Part shown: positions 36,219-37,565 of the stretch, one piece after another
Layout of the letters: each line of letters opens with the position of its first letter
How positions within the stretch are numbered: position 1 is the stretch's first letter
NCBI GenBank assembly: GCA_020860365.1
Contig: JAJBUL010000035.1
Span: 1 to 37,565 of the forward strand
Reading direction: 5' to 3'
Length of the DNA stretch: 37,565 nucleotides
DNA from: Clostridiales bacterium
Lineage (GTDB): Bacteria; Bacillota; Clostridia; Lachnospirales; Lachnospiraceae
Made by a program: the position numbers and the translations under genes
Notes under the pieces: model-generated
What the model saw: only the letters and a program-made list of their open reading frames with translations
What the model was told of the DNA's origin: nothing
The model's database searches: none

Positions 36219-37457
36219 ATGCGCCACGAGACCCATCCTTTAAAGGAAGACGAAATACTGCTGATTGAAAGCAAGTCGCTCCGCTCCATCCTGGCGGAAG
36301 TATCTTCCGAAGAGTTCTCATGCCGGAGCTGTCTCTTCTTTGATATTGAAACCACCGGCCTGTCTGCTGAGACGTCCTTTCTGTTTCTGATCGGCTGCAT
36401 CTGTTATGAAGCCGGAAGCTGGAACCGCCACCAGTTTTGCATTCACCTGGTACAGGAAGAGAGCCTCCTGCTCTCTTCCTTTTTCGAAATTGCGAAAAAA
36501 GTGCGTTTTCTGATCCATTTCAATGGCAATACCTTCGACATCCCATTTATCCAAAAACGGGCGGCTGCATATGGACTTTATCCGCCCTTCGATGATCTGC
36601 ACTCCATAGACCTCTACCAGCACTTCCGCCCGCTGCGCAAGATTCTGAACCTTCCGCACATGAATCAAAGCTTCCTTGAAAAATACATTGGGTGGGAACG
36701 GGAAGACCGGCTAAGCGGGAAAGAGGTCGTCTCCCTTTTCTGGTACTATGCGGCCCAACAAAATACAGGCAGAGCCAAATCACTCTCTCCTTCCAGCGGC
36801 ATCAATGGTGTTCCCGACGAGCAGGCTGCGGAGCTGCTTCTGCTCCAGCACAACCGCGACGATCTGCTCGGTATGCTGCAGATTCTAAAGCTGGAAGCTT
36901 ACGTGATGCTTTTATCCGGATCCATTTCCAGCACTGCCATTTTGCCGGAACAAGGCACAGACACAGGCGAATACCTGCATCTTGCTTTTCTCACAATCCT
37001 GCCTCTTCCTCACCCGTTGCTTCTGACAAAACCACTTTTTATAAAGGATGAGAAGCCTGCAAATATTACGCTTTCCATAAACGGTTCATCCGGAGAGCTT
37101 ACTGTCCCTGTTTTCTGTGGTACGCTCCGGTATTACATCCCGGACTATAAAAATTATTACTACCTTCCCCTGGAGCATCAGGCGCTCCACAAAAGCGTCG
37201 CCTCTTATGTCGCGAAGGACTATCGCGTTCCCGCAAAACCCGATACCTGTTACGTAGAAAAAACAGGACGCTTCCTGCCACTGCCGACCGGCGTCCAGAC
37301 ATCGGGCAGCGTCGCTTTTCTAAAGGAGAAACCGATCTTCCGGAAAAACTATGAAACAAAACATTTTTACTTTGAATCTACGGAAGAATCTGATCAACAG
37401 GAAGCGCTTATGCTTTCCTACGCCAGGGCACTCCTTACCCACTTCTGGCAAAGATGA
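36219..37457 (+). CDS. YprB-like ribonuclease H-fold exonuclease
   Basis: LFFDIETTGLSAETSFLFLIGC, LIHFNGNTFDIPFIQKRAAAYG, HNRDDLLGMLQI (DEDD-type motifs). Confidence 0.85.
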   Translation: MRHETHPLKEDEILLIESKSLRSILAEVSSEEFSCRSCLFFDIETTGLSAETSFLFLIGCICYEAGSWNRHQFCIHLVQEESLLLSSFFEIAKKVRFLIHFNGNTFDIPFIQKRAAAYGLYPPFDDLHSIDLYQHFRPLRKILNLPHMNQSFLEKYIGWEREDRLSGKEVVSLFWYYAAQQNTGRAKSLSPSSGINGVPDEQAAELLLLQHNRDDLLGMLQILKLEAYVMLLSGSISSTAILPEQGTDTGEYLHLAFLTILPLPHPLLLTKPLFIKDEKPANITLSINGSSGELTVPVFCGTLRYYIPDYKNYYYLPLEHQALHKSVASYVAKDYRVPAKPDTCYVEKTGRFLPLPTGVQTSGSVAFLKEKPIFRKNYETKHFYFESTEESDQQEALMLSYARALLTHFWQR

Positions 37458-37531
37458 TATGTGCAGTCGGATAGGTAGACAGGCTGGAACCCCCTTCTCC
37501 CCTATCCGATGCGCGAGCCGGTTGCGTCTTT

Positions 37532-37564
37532 AGCCGCAAAAAAAGAGGAAAGGTCTTCCTCTCC
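37532..37564 (-). terminator. Intrinsic terminator for a minus-strand gene beyond the window
   Basis: Minus strand AGAGGAA-GACCT-TTCCTCT followed by T7. Confidence 0.65.
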
Positions 37565-37565
37565 G

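Noticed and set aside
1-37565. CRISPR array, tRNA or rRNA genes
   Set aside because: No regularly spaced direct repeats, tRNA cloverleaf or rRNA core sequence was recognised on reading.

Overview
The window looks like a Lachnospiraceae-type Firmicutes chromosome; taxonomy is inferred from gene content only. The main feature is a minus-strand operon at about 12419->2816: YezD/DUF2292-like small ORF, metK, an SsuABC/TauABC-type ABC importer, a radical SAM protein with a non-canonical Cys motif, a NifH-like reductase and two nitrogenase-component-1-like subunits. It has a consensus promoter at one end and a strong intrinsic terminator at the other. I think this is the best candidate for an undescribed system, probably a nitrogenase-like reductase with sulfur or methionine links. 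The cysteine pattern of its catalytic subunits (3+1) resembles DPOR/COR more than a FeMo-nitrogenase. Downstream of it is a separate cbiK-hemA-hemC unit. Other content: rubrerythrin, a solitary HipA-like kinase, gap-pgk-tpiA, a PHP phosphatase, D-Ala-D-Ala carboxypeptidase, a DUF1254 protein, a C69 dipeptidase, a tyrosine autokinase, a TetR regulator next to a gene-debris island (26-30.4 kb) carrying an MqsRA-like/Panacea toxin-antitoxin pair, a Nif3-like protein, a GGGtGRT plus NifU-like scaffold pair, galE, apbE and a YprB-like RNase H-fold exonuclease. No rRNA, tRNA or CRISPR array was recognised. All family calls come from reading motifs by eye; no database search was run.
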